Notes: generated by a model not told the origin, from the sequence alone. Numbered from the stretch's first letter, positions 37,142 through 46,310 are shown. The stretch is DNA of 64,000 nt from Streptomyces avidinii (GCF_014650695.1 NZ_BMVL01000012.1:135187-199186), one strand, 5' to 3'. Numbers and translations: made by a program.

Positions 37142-38356
37142 ATGGCGATGATGCGGCTCCGGCGCGAGGACCCGCGTGTCGTCGGCTCGTTCAGACTGCA
37201 CCGGCGGCTCGGAGCCGGCGGCATGGGCGTGGTCTACCTCGGATCGGACCGGCGCGGACAGCGCGTCGCCCTCAAGGTCATCCGGCCGGATCTGGCCGAG
37301 GACCAGGAGTTCCGCTCGCGGTTCGCCCGCGAGGTGTCCGCCGCCCGACGGATCCGGGGCGGCTGCACCGCCCGCCTGGTGGCCGCGGACCTGGAGGCCG
37401 AGCGGCCCTGGTTCGCCACCCAGTACGTACCCGGTCCCTCGCTGCACGACAAGGTGGCCGAGGAAGGCCCCCTGACGGCCGCACAGATCGCCGCCGTGGG
37501 CGCCGCGCTCTCGGAGGGCCTGGTCGCCGTGCACGAGGCCGGGGTCGTCCACCGGGACCTCAAGCCCTCGAACATCCTCCTGTCGCCCAAGGGCCCCCGG
37601 ATCATCGACTTCGGCATCGCCTGGGCCACCGGGGCGAGCACCCTCACCCATGTGGGTACGGCCGTCGGCTCCCCCGGCTTCCTCGCGCCGGAGCAGGTAC
37701 GCGGTGCCGCCGTGACCCCCGCCACCGACGTCTTCGCGCTCGGCGCGACCCTGGCCTACGCGGCCACCGCCGACTCGCCCTTCGGGCACGGCAGTTCCGA
37801 GGTCATGCTGTACCGCGTGGTCCACGAGGAGCCGCATCTGCAGGGCGTCCCGGACGCGCTGGCTCCCCTGGTGCGGGCCTGCCTCGCCAAGGACCCCGAG
37901 GAGCGGCCCAGCACGCTCCAGCTGTCGATGCGGCTCAAGGAGATCGCGGCCCGCGAGGCGCAGGGGCTCTCCGACGGGCGCCCGCCGGCCCAGCGGGCCC
38001 GGGTCGAGCGGCCGACGGGACGGCTCCCCGAGGCCGAGCGGATCGGCAGCGCAGAGGAGTACCCCGGGCGGCGTACGGAGCGTCGTACGGGCGGCTCCAC
38101 CACGCCCCGGGCCCAGGGCGGGTCCCCGAGCGGTCCGCACTCGCGGCCCTCGTCCTCCCGCAACCCGCAGCACCCCGGCGGCCCGACCTCGCGGCCGACC
38201 TCGGGCCGTACGGGCGGCCGTCCGGCCCCGAGGACGACGGGGACGGGCCGGCGGCCCTCACGGCCGGACCCGAGGCTGATGCGGCAGCGGCTGATCGTGT
38301 TCGTCGTGGTGACGCTGATCGTCGCGCTGGGCATCGCGGCGGCCCAGAAGCTGTAG
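37142..38356 (+). CDS. Membrane-anchored Ser/Thr protein kinase (Hanks type)
   Basis: The kinase domain (about 15-270) has the Gly-rich loop GAGGMGVVYLG near residue 25, the ATP-binding Lys in VALKVIRPD, the catalytic HRDLKPSNILL near 136, DFG near 155 (IIDFGIAW) and APEQV near 180, so it should be active. A Pro/Arg/Ser/Gly-rich linker (about 280-375), likely disordered, leads to a C-terminal hydrophobic segment (IVFVVVTLIVALGIAAA, about 383-399); no extracellular sensor follows. Several starts are clustered (GTG 37136, ATG 37142, 37148, 37151); 37142 was chosen. Substrates are unknown. Confidence 0.92.
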   Translation: MAMMRLRREDPRVVGSFRLHRRLGAGGMGVVYLGSDRRGQRVALKVIRPDLAEDQEFRSRFAREVSAARRIRGGCTARLVAADLEAERPWFATQYVPGPSLHDKVAEEGPLTAAQIAAVGAALSEGLVAVHEAGVVHRDLKPSNILLSPKGPRIIDFGIAWATGASTLTHVGTAVGSPGFLAPEQVRGAAVTPATDVFALGATLAYAATADSPFGHGSSEVMLYRVVHEEPHLQGVPDALAPLVRACLAKDPEERPSTLQLSMRLKEIAAREAQGLSDGRPPAQRARVERPTGRLPEAERIGSAEEYPGRRTERRTGGSTTPRAQGGSPSGPHSRPSSSRNPQHPGGPTSRPTSGRTGGRPAPRTTGTGRRPSRPDPRLMRQRLIVFVVVTLIVALGIAAAQKL

Positions 38357-38360
38357 CGCC

Positions 38361-39179
38361 CTACTGCGCGGTGCGGCCCTGGGCCACCGCGTAGAAGGCG
38401 ACCGCGGCCGCGGCACCCACGTTCAGCGAGTCCACTCCGTGCGCCATCGGGATCCGCACCCACTCGTCGGCGGCGACGAGCGCCTGCGTGGACAGGCCGT
38501 CGCCCTCGGCTCCGAGCATCAGCGCGACCCGTTCCAGGGACTGCGGCGCCGCCACGTCGATCGGCGTGGCCTTCTCGTGCGGGGTGAGGGCGAGCAGCTT
38601 GAAGCCCGCCTCGCGCACCGAGTCCAGGCTCTTGGGCCAGGCCTCCAGCCGGGCGTAGGGGACGGAGAACACCGCGCCCATGGAGACCTTCACCGAGCGG
38701 CGGTAGAGCGGGTCCGCGCAGTCCGGCGACAGCAGTACCGCGTCCATGCCGAGCGCGGCCGCGCTGCGGAAGATCGCCCCGATGTTGGTGTGGTCGTTGA
38801 CCGCTTCCATGACGACCACCCGGCGGGTCGTGGCGAGCAGTTCCTCGGCCGTGGGCAGCGGCTTGCGCTGCATGGAGGCCAGGGCGCCGCGGTGCACGTG
38901 GTAACCGGTGACGCGCTCGGCGAGCTCGGGGCTCACCGCGTAGACCGGTGCCGGGAGTTCGTCGATGACGTCGCGCATGACGTCGACCCACTTGGCGGAG
39001 AGCAGCATCGAGCGCATCTCGTACCCGGCGTCCTTGGCGCGTCTGATGACCTTCTCGCCCTCGGCGATGAAGAGGCCTTCCGCGGGCTCGCGCCTGCGCC
39101 GGAGTTCGACGTCGGTCAGGCCCGTGTAGTCACGCAGGCGCGGGTCGTCGGGGTCGTTGATGGTGATGAGATCAGCCAC
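38361..39179 (-). CDS. SpoU/TrmH-family RNA 2'-O-methyltransferase
   Basis: SPOUT-class enzyme (272 aa) that methylates ribose in tRNA or rRNA using S-adenosylmethionine. Conserved SpoU motifs: NDHTNIGAIFRSAAALG near residue 127, LMLGAEGDGLS near 220, and the knot-forming IPMAHGVDSLNVGAAAAVAFY near 242. An N-terminal L30e-like RNA-binding domain (about 15-105; EGLFIAEGEKVIRRA) is present, as in RlmB. The site modified cannot be told from sequence. The gene ends 4 bp from the kinase stop (convergent) and starts 17 bp inside the cobA 3' flank. Confidence 0.91.
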   Translation of the reverse strand: MADLITINDPDDPRLRDYTGLTDVELRRRREPAEGLFIAEGEKVIRRAKDAGYEMRSMLLSAKWVDVMRDVIDELPAPVYAVSPELAERVTGYHVHRGALASMQRKPLPTAEELLATTRRVVVMEAVNDHTNIGAIFRSAAALGMDAVLLSPDCADPLYRRSVKVSMGAVFSVPYARLEAWPKSLDSVREAGFKLLALTPHEKATPIDVAAPQSLERVALMLGAEGDGLSTQALVAADEWVRIPMAHGVDSLNVGAAAAVAFYAVAQGRTAQ

Positions 39180-39221
39180 AGGGTGATACTGCCTTGTCCT
39201 GGGTACGGTGCCAACGGCCTG

Positions 39222-40457
39222 TCAGGCGCTGGTGGTGGGAACGTCGGGGGTTCCGACGCGGACGACCTCACCGATGACGATGACGGCGGGCGGGCGGATC
39301 TCCTCGGCGCGCACGGTCTCCCCGACCGTGGCCAGGGTGGCGTCCACCCGGCGCTGGGTGGCGGTGGTGCCCTCCTGGATCACCGCGACGGGGGTCTGCG
39401 CGGGTCGGCCGTGGCGCACCAGCGCCTCGGCGATGAGGCCGATCTTGTCGACGCCCATGAGGATCACCAGGGTGCCGGTGAGCTTGGCGAGGGAGGCCCA
39501 GTCCACGAGCGAGCGCGGGTCGTCGGGGCCGACGTGCCCGCTGACCACGGTGAACTCGTGCGCCACACCGCGGTGAGTGACCGGGATGCCGGCGGCGCCG
39601 GGCACCGAGATGGAGCTGGAGATGCCGGGGACGACGGTGCAGGCGATGCCGGCCTCGGCGAGGGCCTGGAGCTCCTCCATGCCGCGGCCGAAGACGTACG
39701 GGTCCCCGCCCTTGAGCCGGACCACGGCCTTGCCGGCCCTGGCGTGCTCGATCAGGGCGTTGTTGATGGCCTCCTGGGCCATGAACCGGCCGTACGGGAT
39801 CTTCGCGGCGTCGATGACCTCGACGTGCGGGGGGAGCTCGTCGAGCAGGTCCCGGGGGCCGAGCCGGTCGGCGATGACCACGTCGGCCTCGGCGAGGAGC
39901 CGGCGGCCGCGCACGGTGATCAGGTCCGGGTCGCCCGGGCCGCCGCCGACGAGGGCGACGCCGGGGGTGGCCTTGTGCCGGTGCGCGGGAGCGGTGAGGG
40001 TGCCGTCGCGCAGGCCCTCGATCACGGCGTCGCGGACGGCGGCGGAGCGGCGCGGGTCGTTGCCGGTCAGCACGGCCACGGTGACGCCCTCGATGCGGCC
40101 GGTCGCCGGGGTCCACGCGGTGGCGGCGGAGGCGTCGTCGGCGCGGACGCACCAGACGCGCTCGCGCTCGGCCTCGGCGGAGGCCTGCTCGTTGACGTCG
40201 CGGTGCTGCGTGGCGATCAGGGCGTACCAGGCGTCGGCGAGGTCGCCGTCCTGGTAGCGGCGGCGCTCCCAGCGGATCTCGCCGGTCGCGGCCATGGCGT
40301 CCACGGAGGGGGTGGCGGAGGGCGAGACGAGCAGGACGTCGGCGCCGGCCGCGACGAGCGCGGGGAGGCGGCGCTGGGCGACCTGGCCACCGCCGATGAC
40401 GACGACGCGGCGGCCGGCGAGGCGGAGGCCTACGGGGTAGGCGGGGGTGTCGGCCAT
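39222..40457 (-). CDS. cobA: Uroporphyrinogen-III C-methyltransferase with N-terminal precorrin-2 dehydrogenase-like domain
   Basis: Two-domain CysG-like protein (411 aa). N-terminal (about 1-130): Rossmann-type GGGQVAQRRLPALVAAG, like precorrin-2 dehydrogenase/ferrochelatase. C-terminal (about 165-400): SUMT, with VGGGPGDPDLITVRG near 168, RLKGGDPYVFGRG near 250 and VVPGISSSISVPGAAGIPVTHRG (motif PGISS near 275). It methylates uroporphyrinogen III to precorrin-2, the branch point of B12 and siroheme synthesis; the N-terminal domain would oxidise precorrin-2 to sirohydrochlorin. No cobalamin riboswitch is evident upstream. The order cobT-cobA is conserved here (minus strand), with a 355-bp gap. 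Confidence 0.92.
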   Translation of the reverse strand: MADTPAYPVGLRLAGRRVVVIGGGQVAQRRLPALVAAGADVLLVSPSATPSVDAMAATGEIRWERRRYQDGDLADAWYALIATQHRDVNEQASAEAERERVWCVRADDASAATAWTPATGRIEGVTVAVLTGNDPRRSAAVRDAVIEGLRDGTLTAPAHRHKATPGVALVGGGPGDPDLITVRGRRLLAEADVVIADRLGPRDLLDELPPHVEVIDAAKIPYGRFMAQEAINNALIEHARAGKAVVRLKGGDPYVFGRGMEELQALAEAGIACTVVPGISSSISVPGAAGIPVTHRGVAHEFTVVSGHVGPDDPRSLVDWASLAKLTGTLVILMGVDKIGLIAEALVRHGRPAQTPVAVIQEGTTATQRRVDATLATVGETVRAEEIRPPAVIVIGEVVRVGTPDVPTTSA

Positions 40458-40620
40458 GGCGGTGCGGCTCCTGAGGGCGGCGGTGTCTTGCGTGCCGCTG
40501 CGACGCTGGAGCGGCGGTGTACTGACGTGCGGTTATGTAGTGCGGGTCCACCATACGGCGCGAGCCGTCCCGAGGCGCGGACGGGGGCTGCGGCGTCCTG
40601 GGCGGGTGCGGGTCAGGGCT

Positions 40621-40665
40621 CGGGGCTCCGCCCCGAACCCTGCGCCTCAAACGCCGGCGGGGCTG
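40621..40665 (+). repeat. Dispersed intergenic repeat, copy B
   Basis: Opens with CGGGGCTCCGCCCCG and continues to CTCAAACGCCGGCGGGGC. It matches copy A (7961-8006, opposite strand) with only a few substitutions over about 45 bp. Confidence 0.6.
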
Positions 40666-40767
40666 GGGGTGGCTTCGATGTGGGGCGGTGCCCCTCCGGG
40701 ACGTCTCCTCGGCTCGCGAACCCCGCGCCGGAGCGGCCTGCCGACCGGCGGTGGGTTCGCTCGACCT

Positions 40768-40793
40768 GCGGGGACATCCCGGAGTGTCCCCGC
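40768..40793 (-). terminator. Hairpin downstream of cobT
   Basis: Exact 9-base arms (40768-40776 and 40785-40793) with an 8-nt loop, 20 bp past the cobT stop codon. Confidence 0.55.
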
Positions 40794-40812
40794 CCCACGG
40801 CAGCGCCGGAGG

Positions 40813-43800
40813 CTACTTCTCCGTCACGCCCGCCGAGTCGAAGGTGGCGACCTCGTGCATGGCGCGGGCCGCGCTCTGGACCAGGGGGAGGGCCAGGAGG
40901 GCGCCCGTGCCCTCGCCGAGGCGGAGGTCCAGGTCGACCAGCGGGCGCAGGCCCAGCTTGTTCAGGGCCGCCACGTGCCCCGGCTCCGCACTGCGGTGGC
41001 CCGCGATGCATGCCGAGAGGGACTCGGGGGCGATGGCGCGGGCCACCAGGGCGGCAGCTCCGGCGCTGACGCCGTCCAGGATCACGGGGGTGCGCAGCGA
41101 GGCTCCGCCGAGGAGCAGGCCGACGATGGCGGCGTGCTCCAGGCCGCCGATGGCCGCCAGGACGCCGATCGGGTCGGCCGGGTCGGGCTGGTGGAGCTCC
41201 AGGGCGCGGCGGACGACCTCGACCTTGCGGGCGTGCGTCTCGTCGTTGATGCCCGTGCCGCGGCCGGTGACCTCCGCCGGGTCCACGCCGGTGAAGACCG
41301 AGATCAGGGCCGCGGAGACGGTGGTGTTGGCGATGCCCATCTCGCCGGTGAGGAGGGCCTTGTTGCCGGCGGCGACGAGGTCGCGGGCCGTCTCGATGCC
41401 GACCTCGATGGCCGCGACGGCTTCCTCGCGGGTCATCGCCGGGCCGGTGGAGAGGTCGGCCGTGCCGGGGCGGACCTTGCGGGGCAGGAGGCCGGGGGTG
41501 GCGGGGAGGTCCCCGGCGACGCCGACGTCGATCACGCAGACCTCGGCGCCCACCTGGTTGGCGAAGGCGTTGCACACGGCCCCGCCGCCCAGGAAGTTGG
41601 CGACCATCTGCGTCGTGACCTCCTGCGGCCACGGGGTGACGCCCTGGGCGTGCACGCCGTGGTCACCGGCGAAGATCGCGACCGCGGCGGGCTCCGGGAT
41701 CGGCGGCGGGCAGACCCGGGAGAGCCCGGACAGCTGGGCGGAGATGATCTCCAGCATGCCCAGGGCGCCGGCGGGCTTGGTCATGCGCTTCTGCCGCTCC
41801 CAGGCCTCGCCGAGCGCCTTCGCGTCGAGGGGGCGGATGCTGGCGACGGTCTCCGAGAGCAGGTCGTGCGGCTCCTCGCCGGGCAGCGCGCGGCGGCCGT
41901 AGGTCTCCTCGTGGACCACCCAGGAGAGCGGGCGGCGCTGCGACCAGCCGGCCTGCGCCAGCTCGGGCTCCTCGGGGAACTCGTCGACGTAGCCCACGCA
42001 GAGGTAGGCGACGACTTCGAGGTGCTCGGGAAGGCCGAGCTCGCGGACCATTTCGCGCTCGTCGAAGAAGCTGACCCAGCCGACGCCGAGGCCTTCGGCG
42101 CGCGCGGCGAGCCAGAGGTTCTCCACGGCGAGGGCGGAGGAGTACGGGGCCATCTGCGGCTGGGTGTGCCGGCCGAGGGTGTGGCGCCCGCCGCGGGTGG
42201 GGTCGGCGGTGACGACGATGTTCACCGGGGTGTCGAGGATGGCCTCGATCTTGAGTTCCTTGAACTGCTTCGCCCGGCCCTTGGGCAGCGACTTGGCGTA
42301 GGCCTCGCGCTGGCGCTGGGCGAGCTCGTGCATCGTCCGGCGGGTCTCTGCGGAGCGGATGACGACGAAGTCCCAGGGCTGCGAGTGGCCGACGCTGGGC
42401 GCGGTGTGGGCCGCCTCCAGGACGCGGAGCAGCACCTCGTGGGGGATCGGGTCGGTACGGAAGCCCTTGCGGATGTCACGGCGCTCGCGCATGACGCGCA
42501 GGACGGCCTCGCGCTCGGCGTCGGCGTAACCGGGGGCCGCCTCGCCCACGGATTCCGGCGCGACGGGCTCGGCCGGGACGGGCTCCGCGGGGGCGGCCTC
42601 CTCGGGCCGGGGCTCTGCGGCCACCGGCTCGGCCTGGGCCAACGGCTCGGGCTGCGGGGCTGCGGCCACCGACTCGACCACGACGGGCTCGGGCTCGGGC
42701 TCCGGCTCGGCCGCGGGCTGCGCCTCGACGACGGTAACCGGCTCCGGCTGCGGCTCCGGTGCGGGCTCCGGCTGGACGGGCTCGGCCACCACGGCCACGA
42801 CCGGCTCTGCGGGAACGACCGGCTCGGGCCGGGACTCCACGGCCGCCGGCTCGGCGGGGACGACAGGCTCGGGCTGCGGCTCCGGCTCGACCACGACCGG
42901 CTCGGGCTGGACCGGCTCGGCCACGGCCGCCGTCGGCTCCACCGGCTCCGCGGCGGCCACCGGCTCCGGCTCGGGCTCCGGCTGCGGCTCGACGGCGACG
43001 GGCTCGGCCTGGACGGGCTCCGGCTGGACGGGCTCCGGCTGGACGGGCTCCGGCTGGACGGGCTCGGCCGCCACCGGCTCGGGCTGGACCACCGCTTCCG
43101 CGGGGGCCGGCGCCGGCTCCGGCTCCACGGCGGGGTCCTGGACGGGCTCTGCCAGCGGCTCCGGCGTCCACGGGGCCCCGGCCTGCGGCGGGATCTCGCC
43201 CGGCGCGGCCTCCGCGCGCGGGATGTCCAGGTACTCGGGCCCGGTGGTCGGGGGCCCCGCCTGGCGCAGCGGGACGGGCGCCACCGGGGTGCTCACGGCG
43301 GCCATCGGGGCCGGCTGGGCGGGCGCCGCGGCCGGGCCGCGGTCCGCGAGGGACCGTACGACTCCGCCGTTGGCCTCGGGCATGGGCGGGCCCATGTGCA
43401 GCGGGCGCCGGACGGGGGCCGCGGGAGCCACCGGGGCGACGGGGGCCGCGGGCGGCGGGACGACGAGCCCGCCGAGGTCGAGCGCGCCGGAGTCACGGCC
43501 GCCCGTCTCGTGCGCGCCCGCGCTGTAGCCGCCGTCGGGGAACACCGGCGGGGGGAATTCGGTGTACGGGGCAGGTGCCGGGGCCTCGGGGTAGGAGGGC
43601 TCGGCTCCGTAGGACAGGTCCGTGTACATCGGCGGGCCGTCGAGCGGGGACGGGGCGGGGAAGGCGGGGGCCGGCGGGACGACCTGCGGGTCGCTCCACG
43701 CACCCTGGCCGCTCGGCATCAGCAGCAGTTCCTCGTCCTCCGGCTCGGCCGGGTTGTCCATGAGGTCCTGGAAGGCGTAGCCAGCGGGGATCGGTGCCGG

Positions 43801-43890
43801 GATCTGGACCGGAGCGGGGACGCCCTGCTGATCCACCATGCCCGCGTTGTCCGGGTGACCCTCGCCCGGGACCTGGCCGGTGTCAGTCAT
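40813..43890 (-). CDS. cobT: BluB-CobT fusion: DMB synthase-like nitroreductase + nicotinate-nucleotide:DMB phosphoribosyltransferase
   Basis: A 1025-aa protein in three parts. Residues 1-455 form a Pro/Glu/Ala/Val-rich, probably disordered region with EPVQPEPVQ-type repeats. Residues about 455-670 are a BluB-like flavin nitroreductase (RRDIRKGFRTDPIPHEVLLRVLEAA; SVGHSQPWDFVV) that in family members makes 5,6-dimethylbenzimidazole from FMNH2. Residues about 672-1025 are CobT with FAGDHGVHAQGVTPWPQEVTTQMV, NEDTHARKV-like NDETHARKV, and the catalytic GEGTGALLALPLV near the end. Thus it makes the lower ligand of B12 and activates it to alpha-ribazole phosphate in one chain. The start at 43890 follows family conservation. 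No B12 riboswitch was seen upstream. Confidence 0.88.
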   Translation of the reverse strand: MTDTGQVPGEGHPDNAGMVDQQGVPAPVQIPAPIPAGYAFQDLMDNPAEPEDEELLLMPSGQGAWSDPQVVPPAPAFPAPSPLDGPPMYTDLSYGAEPSYPEAPAPAPYTEFPPPVFPDGGYSAGAHETGGRDSGALDLGGLVVPPPAAPVAPVAPAAPVRRPLHMGPPMPEANGGVVRSLADRGPAAAPAQPAPMAAVSTPVAPVPLRQAGPPTTGPEYLDIPRAEAAPGEIPPQAGAPWTPEPLAEPVQDPAVEPEPAPAPAEAVVQPEPVAAEPVQPEPVQPEPVQPEPVQAEPVAVEPQPEPEPEPVAAAEPVEPTAAVAEPVQPEPVVVEPEPQPEPVVPAEPAAVESRPEPVVPAEPVVAVVAEPVQPEPAPEPQPEPVTVVEAQPAAEPEPEPEPVVVESVAAAPQPEPLAQAEPVAAEPRPEEAAPAEPVPAEPVAPESVGEAAPGYADAEREAVLRVMRERRDIRKGFRTDPIPHEVLLRVLEAAHTAPSVGHSQPWDFVVIRSAETRRTMHELAQRQREAYAKSLPKGRAKQFKELKIEAILDTPVNIVVTADPTRGGRHTLGRHTQPQMAPYSSALAVENLWLAARAEGLGVGWVSFFDEREMVRELGLPEHLEVVAYLCVGYVDEFPEEPELAQAGWSQRRPLSWVVHEETYGRRALPGEEPHDLLSETVASIRPLDAKALGEAWERQKRMTKPAGALGMLEIISAQLSGLSRVCPPPIPEPAAVAIFAGDHGVHAQGVTPWPQEVTTQMVANFLGGGAVCNAFANQVGAEVCVIDVGVAGDLPATPGLLPRKVRPGTADLSTGPAMTREEAVAAIEVGIETARDLVAAGNKALLTGEMGIANTTVSAALISVFTGVDPAEVTGRGTGINDETHARKVEVVRRALELHQPDPADPIGVLAAIGGLEHAAIVGLLLGGASLRTPVILDGVSAGAAALVARAIAPESLSACIAGHRSAEPGHVAALNKLGLRPLVDLDLRLGEGTGALLALPLVQSAARAMHEVATFDSAGVTEK
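43010..43070 (-). repeat. 15-bp in-frame tandem repeat inside cobT N-terminal region
   Basis: About four 15-bp units (GACGGGCTCCGGCTG on the plus strand) encode VQPEP repeats. Being in frame and a multiple of three, copy number changes would not disrupt the protein. Confidence 0.8.
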
Positions 43891-44163
43891 GCTTACCCCT
43901 CGCCCATCGGTGTTGCCTCTTCGATCGCCCGGTCGCCCACGGGGCCGCCGTGCGGTTTGCCTGCGGGGTTGCGGTGCGACGAGCTCGTCTCGCATACGCC
44001 TGCACGACAACCAGTAAGCATTGTCGCGCCCGTCGGCGATCGTGGCGGCCATAACCGTCACGGTCCTCTGTGGACTGCGCCACGTCGCGCGTCCAGGCGG
44101 TGTCGCGATGCCCGAATCGTCCGGGGCAGTACGACGATCGGCCAGCCTACCCCGGCCCTCGTC

Positions 44164-45363
44164 TCAGCGCGTGACGGGGCGTTCCGCTGCCAGGAGGAAC
44201 ACCACGGAACGGTCCTGTTCGGCCCAGGTGCGGGGGTCCAGGGCGACGGACTGGAGCAGCGCGCACTCGACGGCGTAACCGTGTTCGGTGAGTGCCCTGC
44301 CGATCGCCTCCGCCTCGTCGCGGGTGGAGGCGTGGCTGACGATCCGTTCGGGGCGGCGTTCGGCGACGGCCGCGACGACGGGGGCGCCGCCACCGCCGAC
44401 GCGGACGACGTCGGGCTCGGGCAGGTTCTCCAGTACGTGCGGTGCGCGCCCGGCGACGACCTGGACCTGTACTCCTCGCTTGCGGGCGGCGGCAGTTACG
44501 CGGTCGCATGCGGCCGGGTCGGTGTCCACCGCGATGACGGCGGCGCCGAGGGCGGCCGCGTCCACGGCCACGCCGCCGGCGCCGGCGCCGATGTCCCAGA
44601 CGAGGTCGCCGGTGCGCGGGCCGAGGCGGGCCAGTTGGGCGGCGCGCAGCTGCGTGGACTCGCCCTCGCCCGCGTCCGGCCGGGGCCTCGCCCAGCCGCG
44701 CTCGGTCGACCGGGCGGCGCTCTGGCCGAACAGCCAGCCGGCGTCGGCGGGTGCCGGTCCCCCGCCGCCGATGACGATGACGACGTTCGGGTCGCGCCAG
44801 CTGTGGTCGGCTGCCTTGTCGGAGGTGAGGACGCTCACCTGTTCGCGGTCGGTGCCGAGTTCCTCGCAGACGACGAAGGTGCGGTGAACTCCTTCGAGCA
44901 GCAGCGCCAGTTCCGCGGGGCCGGCGCCGGGTGAGGTGAGCACGGCGACCTTGGCGTGGGCGCGGCACACGTTGACGGCGCGGCGCAGGGTGCGGGGGTG
45001 GGCCACGACGACCTGGGCGTCGTCCCAGGGCATGCCGGCGCGGGCGAAGGCGGCGGCCACGGAGGAGACGGCCGGGACGACCTCGACCTCCAGGCCGTGC
45101 TCCGGGGCGCGCAGGGTGCGTACGACGCCGAAGAAGCCGGGGTCGCCGTCGGCGAGGACCACCGCCGTGCCGCGGTGGCCGGCGATGCGACTCGCGGCGA
45201 GGCCGAGGCTGCCCAGGCGGATGCGTTCGGCGGTGGGCGGCACTTCGGGGAGGGCGAGGTGGTGGGCGGCGCCGGCCACGAGGGTGGCGGCGGAGAGCGC
45301 GGACCGGGCGCCCGCGGTCAGGGGCGAACCGTCCCAGCCGATCACCGTGACCCGGTCGGCCAT
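44164..45363 (-). CDS. cobL: Precorrin-6Y C5,15-methyltransferase (decarboxylating), CbiE-CbiT fusion
   Basis: Fusion enzyme (399 aa) of the aerobic B12 pathway that methylates C5 and C15 of precorrin-6Y and decarboxylates the acetate side chain. N-terminal CbiE-like half (about 1-200): VTVIGWDGSPLTAGA, VLADGDPGFFGVVRTL near 77. C-terminal CbiT half (about 225-399): VWDIGAGAGGVAVDAAALGA near 243, the SAM-binding motif, then VRVGGGGAP near 303. The ATG at 45363 was chosen over an ATG/GTG further upstream as conservation begins at ADRVTVIG. It is separated from cobT by 273 bp with no visible gene. Confidence 0.93.
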   Translation of the reverse strand: MADRVTVIGWDGSPLTAGARSALSAATLVAGAAHHLALPEVPPTAERIRLGSLGLAASRIAGHRGTAVVLADGDPGFFGVVRTLRAPEHGLEVEVVPAVSSVAAAFARAGMPWDDAQVVVAHPRTLRRAVNVCRAHAKVAVLTSPGAGPAELALLLEGVHRTFVVCEELGTDREQVSVLTSDKAADHSWRDPNVVIVIGGGGPAPADAGWLFGQSAARSTERGWARPRPDAGEGESTQLRAAQLARLGPRTGDLVWDIGAGAGGVAVDAAALGAAVIAVDTDPAACDRVTAAARKRGVQVQVVAGRAPHVLENLPEPDVVRVGGGGAPVVAAVAERRPERIVSHASTRDEAEAIGRALTEHGYAVECALLQSVALDPRTWAEQDRSVVFLLAAERPVTR

Positions 45364-45454
45364 CGTCGTCAGTCTCCTGGTCTGGGGTGGGGCGAAGCTT
45401 CGTCCGGCGGGCACGGGCAGGGCGCGGGCACGGTGAGACTACCCGGTCATCGGT

Positions 45455-46153
45455 TCACTTCCAGTCGGCGCCGACGGGGTAGCCGCTCGCGTCGGCGCGC
45501 TGCGGGAAGGCGGAGCTGCGGGCGTATCCGTCGTAGCTGTCGAAGCTGTCGTACCCGTCGTAGCCGTCGCCCTCGTCGAGGTCCTCGGGGACCAGGCTCC
45601 AGACGATGAGGTCGGTACGCGTGTCGGTCCAGCCGCCGTCGGCCGTCTGCGTACGCACTATCCACGCGTTGCGCAGGACGCCCTCGCTGATGCAGCCGAT
45701 CTTCTGCGCCACCTGCTGCGAGGCGGTGTTGTCGGCGGCGGTACGCAGTTCGAGCCGCTCGAATCCCTGGTCGCGGAAGAGCCATTGGGCGACGGCGAGG
45801 ACGGATTCGCTGGCGTAGCCCTCGCCGCGGGCCCATGGCGCGGTGACGTAGCCGACCTCGGTGGCGCGGGTGCGCCAGTTGGTGCTCTGGAGGTGGACGA
45901 TGCCGACGAGGCGCTGGGTGAGGAACTCGGTGACGGCGAAGACGATGCCGCGGCCCTCGGTGCGTTCGGCGTGGGAGTGCCGGGTGGCCCAGGCGTGCGC
46001 TTCGGCGGAGGTGTAGGGGTGGGGCGCGCCGGTCCAGGCGATCACGTGCTCGTCGTTCATCATCTCGGTGAGCGCGGTGACGTCCTCTTCCTCGAAGGGG
46101 CGCAGCACCAGCCGGTCCGTGCTGATGGTGACGTCCGGGAAGGTGGTAGTCAT
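45455..46153 (-). CDS. RimJ/RimL-type GNAT N-acetyltransferase with Tyr-repeat tail
   Basis: A 232-aa protein with a RimJ/RimL-type GNAT domain (STDRLVLRPFEEEDV near residue 10; acetyl-CoA loop TAPWARGEGYASES near 102; GFERLELRTAADNTASQQVAQKIG near 126-150). After the domain comes an acidic tail with DGYDGYDSFDSYDGY repeats (about 195-212), encoded by imperfect 9-bp tandem repeats, unusual for such enzymes. The ATG at 46153 has GGAG six bases upstream; a second ATG at 46165 is possible. Confidence 0.87.
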   Translation of the reverse strand: MTTTFPDVTISTDRLVLRPFEEEDVTALTEMMNDEHVIAWTGAPHPYTSAEAHAWATRHSHAERTEGRGIVFAVTEFLTQRLVGIVHLQSTNWRTRATEVGYVTAPWARGEGYASESVLAVAQWLFRDQGFERLELRTAADNTASQQVAQKIGCISEGVLRNAWIVRTQTADGGWTDTRTDLIVWSLVPEDLDEGDGYDGYDSFDSYDGYARSSAFPQRADASGYPVGADWK

Positions 46154-46310
46154 GCGCAGCTCCATGCCTGAGACCGTGGTGCGACCGTGTTGCGATGCGA
46201 CCGCGGTGCGGGACCGTTCGTGCGGGACCGGGAATGCGGGTCGTAGGCCACAGCATGCAGCATCGACCCGGTGATGTGCAGGGCCGGGTTGCCCGGAAGC
46301 GGGCAGAGCT

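Larger units (their letters stand above)
40458..40812. other. 355-bp intergenic region between cobT and cobA
   Basis: No gene is seen. It holds copy B of the dispersed streptomycete repeat (40621-40665) and a terminator-type hairpin (40768-40793) beyond the cobT stop. The cobA promoter probably lies in 40480-40600, a region with a relatively AT-rich stretch around 40545 (minus strand), but I cannot place it. Confidence 0.45.

Noticed and set aside
43891-44163. Cobalamin riboswitch upstream of cobT.
   Set aside because: I searched by eye for the conserved B12-box pattern in the 273-bp gap and upstream of cobA and did not see it. A covariance-model search would be decisive.
40447-44934. Very long plus-strand open frame (about 1495 codons) opposite cobA, cobT and cobL.
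   Set aside because: High-GC codon bias on the minus strand keeps the opposite frame open. Its product is low-complexity with no recognisable domain, while cobA, cobT and cobL match known enzymes.
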